A stretch of 64,000 nt of DNA from positions 372,001 to 436,000 of the forward strand of contig CBDFGS010000012.1 of the NCBI GenBank assembly GCA_965247255.1. Reading direction: 5' to 3'. Origin of the DNA: CBDFGS01 sp965247255 (GTDB lineage Bacteria > Chloroflexota > Dehalococcoidia > Lucifugimonadales > CAUZJF01). Shown here piece by piece: positions 27,159 through 35,637 of the stretch (the stretch's first letter is position 1; every line of letters begins with the position of its first letter). The notes beneath the pieces are model-generated. The model worked only from the letters and a program-made list of their open reading frames with translations, made no database searches and was not told the origin of the DNA. Made by a program: the position numbers and the translations under genes.

Positions 27159-27692
27159 TTGCACGTAGCGATATCGTTCCTGCTCACAACAGCGATAGCG
27201 TTGCTGGTCTTGTTTGGAATAGCTAGTGACCTCATGGCCGCGTTCGCTGGGCTGTCCGACTCCTGGACCGCCAGAGAGGTCAGGCGCTTGCGACAGTCCA
27301 GGACGGCGATAGTCGGCCATGCCGGCCAGCAAACGCAGGCTTCGTCCACCGTGAAACTCAAGGTGTCGAACATCGGGGACGTGCCGATATCGCAATTCGC
27401 GAACTGGGACCTGATATTCGAGATACAACGAGAACCGGGGCTGGGAATAGCCTACCTGGAGTACGTCAGCAGCACTCCACTCTCTCTCAACCAGTGGACT
27501 GTGGACGGAATATACCGCGACGCTGATATCCCCTTGGCAGAAACGCTTGACCCCGGCGTCCTGAATCCCGGAGAGGAGATGGTTGTGCTGACGAAACCTG
27601 ACCCACCGGTGAAAGAAGGTACCTACGATAGGGCTATCTTCGCTACGCCAAGCGGGGCCAAAGCCGAGGTCGTAATCCGGATACTGGAGTAG
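27159..27692 (+). CDS. Third ArlF/ArlG-like protein
   Basis: 177 residues from a TTG with GGAG upstream. One N-terminal membrane helix (ISFLLTTAIALLVLFGIASD) is followed by a beta-sandwich with KLKVSNIGDVPISQFANWDL and NQWTVDGIYRD, paralogous to the protein at 25707. It is placed between arlH and arlI, an unusual position for arlF in archaea. It is probably another component of the periplasmic/envelope-spanning stator filament. The 170-base spacer before it holds no other gene. Confidence 0.65.
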   Translation: MHVAISFLLTTAIALLVLFGIASDLMAAFAGLSDSWTAREVRRLRQSRTAIVGHAGQQTQASSTVKLKVSNIGDVPISQFANWDLIFEIQREPGLGIAYLEYVSSTPLSLNQWTVDGIYRDADIPLAETLDPGVLNPGEEMVVLTKPDPPVKEGTYDRAIFATPSGAKAEVVIRILE

Positions 27693-27796
27693 CCGAAGTG
27701 GTCCCTCAACGCGGGCGTGAGCGATCCAACGGCCTCCAGTTGCTGACTCCCTTGGGACTGGCTGATTTCGCGCGGGAACGACGGCGTTAAACCAAG

Positions 27797-29536
27797 ATGC
27801 CCACCACAGACCTACCCTTCGAGCTTGTAGCCAGCGACGAGGTCCACAACGGCGACCCGTTTAGCTGCTCGCTTTTTAGGATGCTGCCGGAAGCTATCCA
27901 GGAGACGAGCAGGGAGAGTGTGTACCTGCTGGAGTACCTGCACTCCGTCCCGCTGGAAACGATCGGGGTGCCCGATTTCTATCCGAGTCTCGATCGCAAG
28001 CTCGGGGACCTGGATGCCAAGAACCTCATATACCCGGTGGAGGGAGGGCTGTTCACGCACGTTATAGACGATCCCGATGGTGGGCGTGCCTACTACATAT
28101 CGATCGAGCCCAGGCTCAGTGCGGGTCTCGACGAAGCCGAACTGGCACGTCTCATGGAAGTGAAGCTGCTGGGGTACGCGATGGAGTTCGATGGTGTCGA
28201 CACTCCGGAGCATCGGATAGAGGTCTTGGAACGGATCATCGACGAGCAGTGCGGCACGGAGGGGAACAACTCAAATGGCTTTCGTCGATTTGTCAGGAGG
28301 TACCTCCGCAGGAGCGACTCGGGCAAGCTGACCCTGGGGGACAACGACCTGAGGATCTTCAAATACATCATGACCCGGGACAAGATCGGCCTCGGCGTCT
28401 TGGAGCCGCTGATAAGGGACACCAACATCGAAGACATAAGCTGCAGTGGCGTTGGGTCGCTCTTCATCGAGCACAAGGTATTCGACAGCTTGAGGACCGC
28501 GTTTGCTTTCGCCAGCCACGACGAGCTCGACGAATTCGTGCTACGGCTCTCGGACAGGATCAAGAAGCCGGTCACTTTCCGTAACCCCATCGTGGACGCG
28601 GTCCTGCCTGATGGCTCCAGAATCAACATCGTCTACGGCGAAGATGTTTCCAAGAGGGGAAGCAACTTCACGATTCGCAAGTTCGCCGAGACTCCTATCA
28701 GCGTCATAGAGTTGCTAGGTTTCGGCAGTATCGACCATATGATGGCCGCATACCTCTCTCTGGTCATAGGAGAAGGGATGAACGTTTTCGTGTCCGGCGA
28801 GACCGCGTCGGGTAAGACGACGCTGCTAAACGCGCTCAACGTATTCATGCACCCGGACTCCAAGATCGTATCTATCGAGGATACCCCGGAGCTGCAGGTC
28901 CCGCACCCAAACTGGATCAGGGAGGTGACCCGCGCGCCCAAGCCGGGTGAAGAAGGTTCTGGGGTCGGAATGTTCGATCTGCTGAAGGCGGCGCTGCGAC
29001 AGCGGCCCAACCAGATCCTCATAGGCGAGATCCGCGGCGAAGAAGGCCTGATTGCTTTCGGAGCCATGCAGACAGGGCACGCCTGCATGGCCACGTTCCA
29101 CGCCTCGTCAGTGGAGAAGCTGATCCAGAGGCTTACGGGGAGTCCGATCAACGTGCCGAAAACGTATGTGGATAACCTCAACGTCGTCGTAATCCAGACC
29201 GCGGTGACGCTGCCCAACGGCAAACCGGGTCGCCGCGCAGTTAGCGTCAATGAGATCGTCGGCTACGACTCGGCCGCCGACTCCTTCTCATTTGTAGAGG
29301 TATTTAGGTGGGACCCTGTCAAGGATGTATTCGAATTTGTTGGGCACATGAACAGCTACATTCTTGAGCACAAGATCGCGCCGAAGCTGGGGATTCCGAG
29401 CAACAAGAAGAGGCAGGTCTATTCCATCGTGTCGAGACGGGCGCGGGTCCTGGAAAAGCTGGCCGAGAGCGGAGTGACGGACTTCCATGAGTTCTACAAA
29501 GTTATCTCGAAAGCGCAGAGACAAGGGGTCTTCTAA
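27797..29536 (+). CDS. arlI: ArlI, archaellum motor ATPase
   Basis: 579 residues of the type II/IV secretion ATPase superfamily. A long N-terminal domain precedes the core with Walker A SGETASGKTT, the Asp box region SIEDTPELQVPHPNW, Walker B ILIGEIRGEEG and the His box TGHACMATFHASS. Length and N-terminal sequence (for example FRRFVRRYLRRSD) fit ArlI better than bacterial PilB or TadA. The hexamer powers both assembly and rotation of the archaellum from the cytoplasmic face, with ArlH and ArlJ. The arlJ ATG follows the stop after a single base. Confidence 0.9.
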   Translation: MPTTDLPFELVASDEVHNGDPFSCSLFRMLPEAIQETSRESVYLLEYLHSVPLETIGVPDFYPSLDRKLGDLDAKNLIYPVEGGLFTHVIDDPDGGRAYYISIEPRLSAGLDEAELARLMEVKLLGYAMEFDGVDTPEHRIEVLERIIDEQCGTEGNNSNGFRRFVRRYLRRSDSGKLTLGDNDLRIFKYIMTRDKIGLGVLEPLIRDTNIEDISCSGVGSLFIEHKVFDSLRTAFAFASHDELDEFVLRLSDRIKKPVTFRNPIVDAVLPDGSRINIVYGEDVSKRGSNFTIRKFAETPISVIELLGFGSIDHMMAAYLSLVIGEGMNVFVSGETASGKTTLLNALNVFMHPDSKIVSIEDTPELQVPHPNWIREVTRAPKPGEEGSGVGMFDLLKAALRQRPNQILIGEIRGEEGLIAFGAMQTGHACMATFHASSVEKLIQRLTGSPINVPKTYVDNLNVVVIQTAVTLPNGKPGRRAVSVNEIVGYDSAADSFSFVEVFRWDPVKDVFEFVGHMNSYILEHKIAPKLGIPSNKKRQVYSIVSRRARVLEKLAESGVTDFHEFYKVISKAQRQGVF

Positions 29537-29537
29537 C

Positions 29538-31034
29538 ATGGAGCAGCCTACGCGCGTCCGCACTAACAAGCGGACCCTTCAGTTCGACCTTTTCGCTCAG
29601 CTCTCTTACATGTCTGCCGTCGCAACCGCGGGCGTCAATCGGAGCGATCTGTTCGAGTACGCATCCCGGCTGCCCTACGCATCCGCCCGGTATTTCAAGA
29701 ACATCACATTCGTGGCCCGCAATCTAAACGTGGACTACGCCGAGGCCTGCCGTATGGAAGCCGACGCAACCGACTCCGAGGAAGTGAGGGGCCTGCTCCT
29801 GAGAATGGCCGGCTCGCTTGCGTCGGGGGAAGATGAGACGGACTTCCTCAAGCGAGAGTCGCAGGTCATCGGTGAAAGCTACGGCAACCAGTACGCCCGC
29901 GAGGTGGAGGCGCTAAAGAAGTGGACCGACGCCTACGTGGCGCTGATTGTTGCTGCTGGGCTTATAGTCATAGTCGCCGTCATCTCCATGATGATCTACG
30001 AGGTTGGGGTGGGGATCGTGGTGGGATTGGCCATAGGTATGGTGGGAGTCTCGTGCCTGGGAGCATGGATCATCTACGTAAGCGCCCCGCACGAGGTCAA
30101 GACCAGGTCGAAGGGCCCGAGCTCCAGGCTTCAAAAGCTGGGGCAAACGCTGTTCAAGACTACGACCCCGTTAGCCGTGGTCCTGTGTTCCATCGCCCTC
30201 CTTAAGGGCTTAGACCTGGGGTGGGCCGCACTTATATGGAGCGCCGCGATTTTTCCGACCGGTCTCGTCATGAAAAGAGACGACGGGAATCTGACGCGCA
30301 AGGACAACGACGTTCCCACAATGGTCCGGGTACTGGGCGGCGTAACCTCGGCAACGGGCACCACGGTCGGCGACGCGCTGGGGAAAATCGACCGGCGCTC
30401 CATGGGCAATCTAAAGCCCGAGGTTACGCGGCTGCGGCAGCGTCTCAAGGCGGGGATCGATCCCGCTCTGTGCTGGAGCGCTCTGGTGGACGAAGCCGGC
30501 AGCGAGCTGGTTGAGAGGACCGTTCAGATGTTCTGGGACCCGATAAGAGTGGGAGGTTCGCCTGGAGCGGTGGGAGAGGCCGCTGCGTTCTACTCGTCCA
30601 AGATCGCCTTCCTAAGAGCCAACAGGAATATGGTCGCAAGTACGTTCATCTGGCTTACCCTGCCCCTTCACGTCGCCCTGGTCGGACTACTTGAGTTCAT
30701 TGTGCAGATCATGGAGCTATTCACCCACGGTCTCGCCGTCAACGCTGACGCCGTGGACCCTACAGGGTCCGCGCTTTCCGGGTCGAGCATCGGCACGGCC
30801 GAGCTATTCACTTTTGGCAACGTCAACCTCCAGTTGGTCGATATCCTCGTGACCTCGGTGGTCGTGGTTATCACAATAGCCAACTCATGCGCGCCCAAGG
30901 CGGCCGCAGGGGGGCACAACTACCTCACCATGCTCTACTTGTCTATAAACACGGGCATCACGGGCACGCTGATGTTGGTTATCCCTATCCTCGCGAGCTC
31001 GATCTTCAACTCCATCCTCTCCGATACGCCGTAG
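29538..31034 (+). CDS. arlJ: ArlJ, archaellum membrane platform protein
   Basis: 498 residues from the ATG at 29538, one base after the arlI stop (the frame opens earlier, at 29487, but inside arlI). It has two T2SSF-type cytoplasmic domains and at least seven hydrophobic segments in three groups (around residues 130-190, 215-245 and 370-495). The first cytoplasmic domain contains ATAGVNRSDLFEYASRLPY, the ArlJ/TadC-type GVP-like motif. It is the polytopic base in the membrane through which ArlI drives filament growth and rotation. Organisation as arlI-arlJ with no gap is the archaeal arrangement. Confidence 0.9.
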   Translation: MEQPTRVRTNKRTLQFDLFAQLSYMSAVATAGVNRSDLFEYASRLPYASARYFKNITFVARNLNVDYAEACRMEADATDSEEVRGLLLRMAGSLASGEDETDFLKRESQVIGESYGNQYAREVEALKKWTDAYVALIVAAGLIVIVAVISMMIYEVGVGIVVGLAIGMVGVSCLGAWIIYVSAPHEVKTRSKGPSSRLQKLGQTLFKTTTPLAVVLCSIALLKGLDLGWAALIWSAAIFPTGLVMKRDDGNLTRKDNDVPTMVRVLGGVTSATGTTVGDALGKIDRRSMGNLKPEVTRLRQRLKAGIDPALCWSALVDEAGSELVERTVQMFWDPIRVGGSPGAVGEAAAFYSSKIAFLRANRNMVASTFIWLTLPLHVALVGLLEFIVQIMELFTHGLAVNADAVDPTGSALSGSSIGTAELFTFGNVNLQLVDILVTSVVVVITIANSCAPKAAAGGHNYLTMLYLSINTGITGTLMLVIPILASSIFNSILSDTP

Positions 31035-31105
31035 CACCGCCCGGAACGGAGGGCTGTTCGTTCCATGGGGAGCCATGATAGCGCAAGTTAGCGCGGAGGT
31101 GAGCG

Positions 31106-31540
31106 ATGGGTCTTCTCGGCAAGATGAAGAAGAATGGTAACCAAGAGGTTGCTGCTCAGCCCGAGGCATCGGTGAGCTTTCCGGTAACCGAGGTCGCCCA
31201 GGCGAAAGAATCCCCGGCCGACCTGAGCCCGATAGAGTCGACGGAAGGGGGCGTCGTGGAGGGCAACGACGACGAAGCCCCCGAGACCCCGACTATAGCT
31301 CAAGAGATTGAGGCACCGCCCAGTCCCAGCGATGAAGGGCCAGATAGCGACGCTGCACCGGAGGGCGAGGGGGAAGAGGACGATGGCGGCGAAGACCTGA
31401 TGGACATCTTCACGTCAGAGGAGGAAGAAGACGTCGATCTATTCGCGCTGACCGATTCGCTTGTCACCATTGAAGCCGGCGACTTGCTGGGAGAGGCGCA
31501 GGATATCTCGGCTCGCCTCAAGGAGCATCTCGCGAAGTAG
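31106..31540 (+). CDS. Acidic small protein at the end of the archaellum operon
   Basis: 144 residues, about half of them Glu, Asp, Ser, Pro or Ala, with a basic N-terminal tip (GLLGKMKKNGN). A disordered middle is followed by a compact C-terminal segment (MDIFTSEEEEDVDLFALTD, then EAGDLLGEAQDISARLKEHL) that looks like the only folded or binding part. GAGGTGAG lies 5 bases before the ATG. It is 71 bases after arlJ on the same strand. No family was recognised. It could be an adapter of the motor analogous to ArlC, but this is inferred from position and size only. Confidence 0.6.
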   Translation: MGLLGKMKKNGNQEVAAQPEASVSFPVTEVAQAKESPADLSPIESTEGGVVEGNDDEAPETPTIAQEIEAPPSPSDEGPDSDAAPEGEGEEDDGGEDLMDIFTSEEEEDVDLFALTDSLVTIEAGDLLGEAQDISARLKEHLAK

Positions 31541-31631
31541 CGGAGCGCGAGGGGCCGCCGTTGGCTACGCCGTGGTCATCACCTCGCGGAGCGCGAGGGC
31601 CGCCGTTGGCTACGCCGTGGTCATCACCTCG
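31541..31631. repeat. Tandem duplication of about 45 bp
   Basis: Two adjacent copies (31541-31586 and 31587-31631) beginning CGGAGCGCGAGG and ending GTGGTCATCACCTCG differ by one G in a run. The second copy contains the final codons and stop of the minus-strand TIM-barrel gene, so the duplication copied that 3' end into the spacer after the archaellum operon. Confidence 0.85.
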
Positions 31632-32434
31632 CGGAGGTGCCTGGCCGCGAGCCTTAGGCATTCGCGCTCGTCGACGCTGTTGCGGTCACCGCCCTCGAGG
31701 CAGATGCAGACGCTGCCGTTGAATCCGGCGTCCTTCAGAATTTTGAAGATGCGCGGGTAGTCCAACCACTCCTCGTAGCCCTTGTCGATCTTGTAAATCT
31801 TCGCCCTGACGCACGAAGCGTGCGGTGCGGAGGGCTTGATGTAGTCTTCGTAGATATCGACGGTGATGTCGGTCCACCCGCGTGGGGAGCCTCCAACCGA
31901 CCCCAACCACTGGCCGGTGTCGAGGATGAAGGTGAGATTGTCCCTGTCCGCCTCTTCAATGAGCTTGAGACACCGGGTCGCGATGTTGCCCAGACCCCCG
32001 TGGTCATGGTTCTGCAGACCTATAGCCACACCCTTCTCCGCCGCGTAGTCGCTCAGCTCCTGAAAGCTCTCGACGGTCGGCCCCCACAATGCCTCTTGCT
32101 CTTCCTCGGTCTCGGGCCACTGGTAGCGCGCGAAAATCCGTATCAGCGGAGCACCCAGGAAAGCGGCAAGGTCCACGTCGGCCTTGGCCGCGTCCAGGCG
32201 CTCGCCCATTCCTTCCCTTGGGCCGGCTATGCTGACCGAGCCCAGAAAGCCTATAGGAAGCCCATTCTTGAGGCAGTTCATCTTGAGCCGCCTCAGGAAA
32301 TCGATGTCCCGAGGAAAACCACCCAGGTGAAAGTCGATCACGTCGAGGTCAAGCTCGCGGGCGAAGTCCACGGCCTGGTCGAACTCGGCCGGGTCACCGC
32401 TGCTGGCGCGTGTCATCCAACTCAGCTTGATCAT
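31610..32434 (-). CDS. Xylose isomerase-like TIM-barrel (sugar phosphate isomerase/epimerase family)
   Basis: 274 residues of the AP-endonuclease-2 TIM-barrel superfamily. Metal-site elements are seen in order: GLQNHDH in the middle strand, ILDTGQW, CVRAKIYKID and the final VCICLEGGD, where Glu is the usual last ligand. Family members isomerise or epimerise keto sugars or inositols using a divalent metal. It is convergent with the archaellum operon and begins a cluster of carbohydrate-related genes. The specific substrate is not evident. Confidence 0.75.
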   Translation of the reverse strand: MIKLSWMTRASSGDPAEFDQAVDFARELDLDVIDFHLGGFPRDIDFLRRLKMNCLKNGLPIGFLGSVSIAGPREGMGERLDAAKADVDLAAFLGAPLIRIFARYQWPETEEEQEALWGPTVESFQELSDYAAEKGVAIGLQNHDHGGLGNIATRCLKLIEEADRDNLTFILDTGQWLGSVGGSPRGWTDITVDIYEDYIKPSAPHASCVRAKIYKIDKGYEEWLDYPRIFKILKDAGFNGSVCICLEGGDRNSVDERECLRLAARHLREVMTTA

Positions 32435-32808
32435 GTGCGATGCTCCTCGATTTCTCTGGGGTCCTGAGGTGAGTGGGGTGCGGTGACCCAGTTTAACACA
32501 GCCCGGGAGAGGTTGAGGCCGTCCCCCAGGGCCCTTGCCAAGTCGTTGATCGGCGATGCGACAGTATGTCGCCCTGAGCCCGCGAAGGGCCTGGGGTGGA
32601 GGGGCGCGTCTCCCAACGGTGGCATGGGCCCCACCCCAGGTAGTTCGTCGGCAGCCTCCTCAGCACGACATCGTGGAGAGAGATTACCACCCGGAGCTTC
32701 GCCGAGAGAAACTCGTTGAAGGAGTTCCTGAACCCGCGTCGAAACAGCCTATTTGCGACTCTGAAAAGCCCAGGCGGTCCTCGGGTTGCTTGGCGTGCCG
32801 AGAAAACA
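32435..32808. other. Intergenic stretch
   Basis: About 370 bases between two minus-strand genes. Only short overlapping frames, no RNA gene and no clear repeat were seen. The promoter of the TIM-barrel gene should lie at the left end. Confidence 0.5.
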
Positions 32809-34203
32809 CTAGAGCTGTATTTCGAGGCGTGGCCTCAACAGGTGCTCGGGGAGGTTGGTGTCACGCATGAATCTGACGAGGTGCTGGTGCAACTCGCGGG
32901 CGGCCTCCGGTTTGTCGCCGACAACGTTCTTCTGTTGCGAGGGGTCGGAGGGCAGGTGGTAGAGCTCCGAGAGACCGTCGCCAACGCTATAGACCAGTGA
33001 CCACTCGCCGGTGGTGATGGTTGTGGCTGGGGCCTGCTGCAGCATACGGCGGATGTTATCGACGGAGCGCACCGGGTCGCCCGGGTTGGCGAAAGGCACC
33101 GTGGTTATGGCGAAATCTCGCCCAGGAGTCGATGTGTCGCGGACTTTCGGCAGAAGGGAATCGCCCTCGACCCAGTCAGGGACCTCGCGTCCCAGGATGT
33201 CGAGGACGGTGGGCATGACGTCGATGGCTGAGGTCAGGCCGGGGTATGAGCCGGGAGCGGCGCCGGGGGTGTAGACGATAAGGGGTATGAGCGATATCTC
33301 TTCATATAACGGAGAGAAGTCCCAGCTCGCGCCCTCCTGGCCTCGCTGGTACAGCGTTCCGTCCGGCCGCTGATTGAACGACAGCTTCCCGAACAGGCCG
33401 TCATGCTCGCCGAAATAGAAGCCGTGGTCGGAGGTGAATATGATGGCGGTGTCCTCCATGAGGCCCATGTTCTCGACCATTCTCAGGAGATAGCCGATCC
33501 AGGTGTCGACCATGGTGACCTCGCCGCTGTAGGTCGCGTGGGCCTTACGGACCCGCTCCTCGGTGAAGCCGGGAACGCTGCTCCACGGGCCATACACCGG
33601 CTGGATCACCTCGCCGTCGAAGCCGGGCCAATACAGCTCCGTGTAGTAGTCGGGGGCGTCCCAGGGCTCGTGAGGGTCCCACGTGTCGACGTACAGAAAG
33701 AACTCGTCTTTGTAGTGGAGCTGTAGCCACTCCATCGCCCGCATGACGGTCTGAGCGACGTTGCGGTCCGCCCCGAACCGCCAGGCTTCTCGGGCGTCGC
33801 GAGACTCGTGGTGCAAGTTCTTCAAGAGCCGGGTGACTGATCCTTCCTGGCCGGTGTACATCGAGAAGGTCTCGAAGCCCTGGTCGTAGTTCATGCCGCC
33901 GCGCACGTAGAATGGGGTATCGACCATAGCGGCTGTGTGGACGCCCTCCTGGGCGAGAATCTGCGCCAGCGTCGTCGTTCCATCGGGCAGCGGCTCCCAT
34001 CCCATGAACGACATAGTCCACCGCCCCGTGGCGTGGTCCGCGCGGGTGGGCATGGTCGGAAAGCCCGCGGCGTAGTGGCGATCGAAACGGACCGCCCTGG
34101 CCGCCAGCGCGTCCAGTGCAGGCGTGTGGATCTTGCCCATCTTTCCGTAGGCCCCCAGGTGGTCCTGGCGGAAGGTGTCGGCGACGATCCAGATGACGTT
34201 CAT
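32809..34203 (-). CDS. Sulfatase-superfamily hydrolase with Thr at the nucleophile site
   Basis: 464 residues with the alkaline phosphatase/sulfatase fold: IWIVADTFRQDHLGAYG at the N-terminus with the first metal Asp, and IIFTSDHGFYFGEHDGLFGK with the second metal site. The formylglycine motif C/S-x-P-x-R is T50-M-P-T-R54, so the Cys or Ser needed for formylglycine is Thr. Thr is the nucleophile in related nucleotide pyrophosphatases and phosphodiesterases, so this enzyme may hydrolyse phosphate esters or work without formylglycine. No signal peptide is visible, suggesting a cytoplasmic enzyme. It lies next to the BNR-repeat gene on the same strand. Confidence 0.8.
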   Translation of the reverse strand: MNVIWIVADTFRQDHLGAYGKMGKIHTPALDALAARAVRFDRHYAAGFPTMPTRADHATGRWTMSFMGWEPLPDGTTTLAQILAQEGVHTAAMVDTPFYVRGGMNYDQGFETFSMYTGQEGSVTRLLKNLHHESRDAREAWRFGADRNVAQTVMRAMEWLQLHYKDEFFLYVDTWDPHEPWDAPDYYTELYWPGFDGEVIQPVYGPWSSVPGFTEERVRKAHATYSGEVTMVDTWIGYLLRMVENMGLMEDTAIIFTSDHGFYFGEHDGLFGKLSFNQRPDGTLYQRGQEGASWDFSPLYEEISLIPLIVYTPGAAPGSYPGLTSAIDVMPTVLDILGREVPDWVEGDSLLPKVRDTSTPGRDFAITTVPFANPGDPVRSVDNIRRMLQQAPATTITTGEWSLVYSVGDGLSELYHLPSDPSQQKNVVGDKPEAARELHQHLVRFMRDTNLPEHLLRPRLEIQL

Positions 34204-34349
34204 ACCTGCACTCCGAATGTAACTAGAGCTCAGACAACCCGTCCGGGTACCATATCACAGCCAAATTACCCCCCCCCTCAGGCATCGCAGGGAGCTAAGG
34301 CGGGTCGGTCCCGTAAGCGAGACTTGACACCCACTAGAGTGCTCCTCCT

Positions 34350-35411
34350 CTACCAGTCGATGCGAAGCTTGGTCCATCGGATACCGAACCGGCCGTCCTC
34401 CTGTGACCAGTGCGTGGCGAGGTACGTGCCGTCCCGTAACGGGATTGCCGTCGGGAACCCGAACTGGAAGGAGGCTAGCTCGTCGACACCGGTCACGTCC
34501 TCGGAAGGGCGGTCCCTGGAGGCCCCGGCGTCGTATAGCGTCCCTTCGTAATGGATGGTCCACCCCTCGTCTGTGAAGGTGACCAGGTCCATGACGATCG
34601 CCTGGGCGCCATACCGCCTGTTGTAGAGGACCAGCAATCGGTCGCCGCCCAACGGGATGGGTGTCATCGTCTGGCCCATGATGCCGGTGGAGCGGGGTGT
34701 GCTCCACGTCTCGCCTTCGTCCTTCGATAGGACGAAGGAGTCCTCACGGTCCTCGACACCGTCCATCACCATAGTCCAACAGGTCGCAATCAGCAGACCT
34801 GGCCGGACCTCTGCCAGCTTCTGCTCAAAGTAGCCGTGCAAGCCATCCGGGTCCTCGAACACCACGGCGTGCCGAGGCCACGTCTGTCCGCCGTCGTCCG
34901 AGATGGCGGCCAGCACCTGCTTTGCCAGAGTGTCCTGCGAGTCCAGAGTCGCAGCAGGCGCCAGGACTCGTCCTGACCGGAGCGGGAGGATGCTGTGGGA
35001 TATCTCGAGGTGCGCGTGCCCCCGCATCGGGACCACCTGCGGCGCCGACCAGGTGAGGCCGCCGTCCGACGACTTGCACAGGATGGGCTCGGTCGTGGCC
35101 GTGCCGAACCCCCCAGCGCCTTCCTCGCGGTAAGACCGCGCCCCGTAAGCGTAGACTGTGCGACCGTCGGCCGACAGGCTTAGCTTCAGGGCGTTTGTGG
35201 CGTTCCCTTCCCTGGGCAGGATTGTGCCTTCTCGTGTCCAGCTCTGGCCACCGTCGGTCGACCGCGCCCAGTCCGTCCCTCCGTCGGCGTAGGGTCCTCC
35301 CCCGACGTTGAACGAACACAGGATGTCCCCAGTGGGGAGTTGGACTGCCTGTGGGAATGCCGAGTCCCGGTCGTCGATCCGTCCGGTTGCGAGAATCTCT
35401 ACCGCGGGCAT
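34350..35411 (-). CDS. BNR/Asp-box repeat protein, sialidase-like
   Basis: 353 residues forming a predicted six-bladed beta-propeller. Four Asp boxes (S-x-D-x-G-x-x-W) are visible: STDGGQSW, SSDGGLTW, SDDGGQTW and SKDEGETW. Such proteins include exo-sialidases and many uncharacterised glycan-binding or glycan-cleaving propellers. No N-terminal signal peptide is evident. It is upstream of the sulfatase-like gene on the same strand with a 146-base gap, and divergent from an aldo/keto reductase. Catalytic residues of true sialidases could not be confirmed. Confidence 0.75.
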   Translation of the reverse strand: MPAVEILATGRIDDRDSAFPQAVQLPTGDILCSFNVGGGPYADGGTDWARSTDGGQSWTREGTILPREGNATNALKLSLSADGRTVYAYGARSYREEGAGGFGTATTEPILCKSSDGGLTWSAPQVVPMRGHAHLEISHSILPLRSGRVLAPAATLDSQDTLAKQVLAAISDDGGQTWPRHAVVFEDPDGLHGYFEQKLAEVRPGLLIATCWTMVMDGVEDREDSFVLSKDEGETWSTPRSTGIMGQTMTPIPLGGDRLLVLYNRRYGAQAIVMDLVTFTDEGWTIHYEGTLYDAGASRDRPSEDVTGVDELASFQFGFPTAIPLRDGTYLATHWSQEDGRFGIRWTKLRIDW

Positions 35412-35637
35412 CGCTTGTCTCCTTTAGGCAGTCTAGCGTCTGGCGTCAGGAATGCTTTGACGCAATAGCCTGGACAAACTGAATCGGTCATCGAGGCCAC
35501 ACTTGGCCTCCCACGCATCTGTCCCGGGATTGGGCGGGGCGAGGATAGTGACGCATTATACTGTGAGACCTAGCGGGCGGCATCTGAGACGGAGTTGAAT
35601 TGGCCCGGCGAACGACCGGACCGGAGGCGATGGAGCA

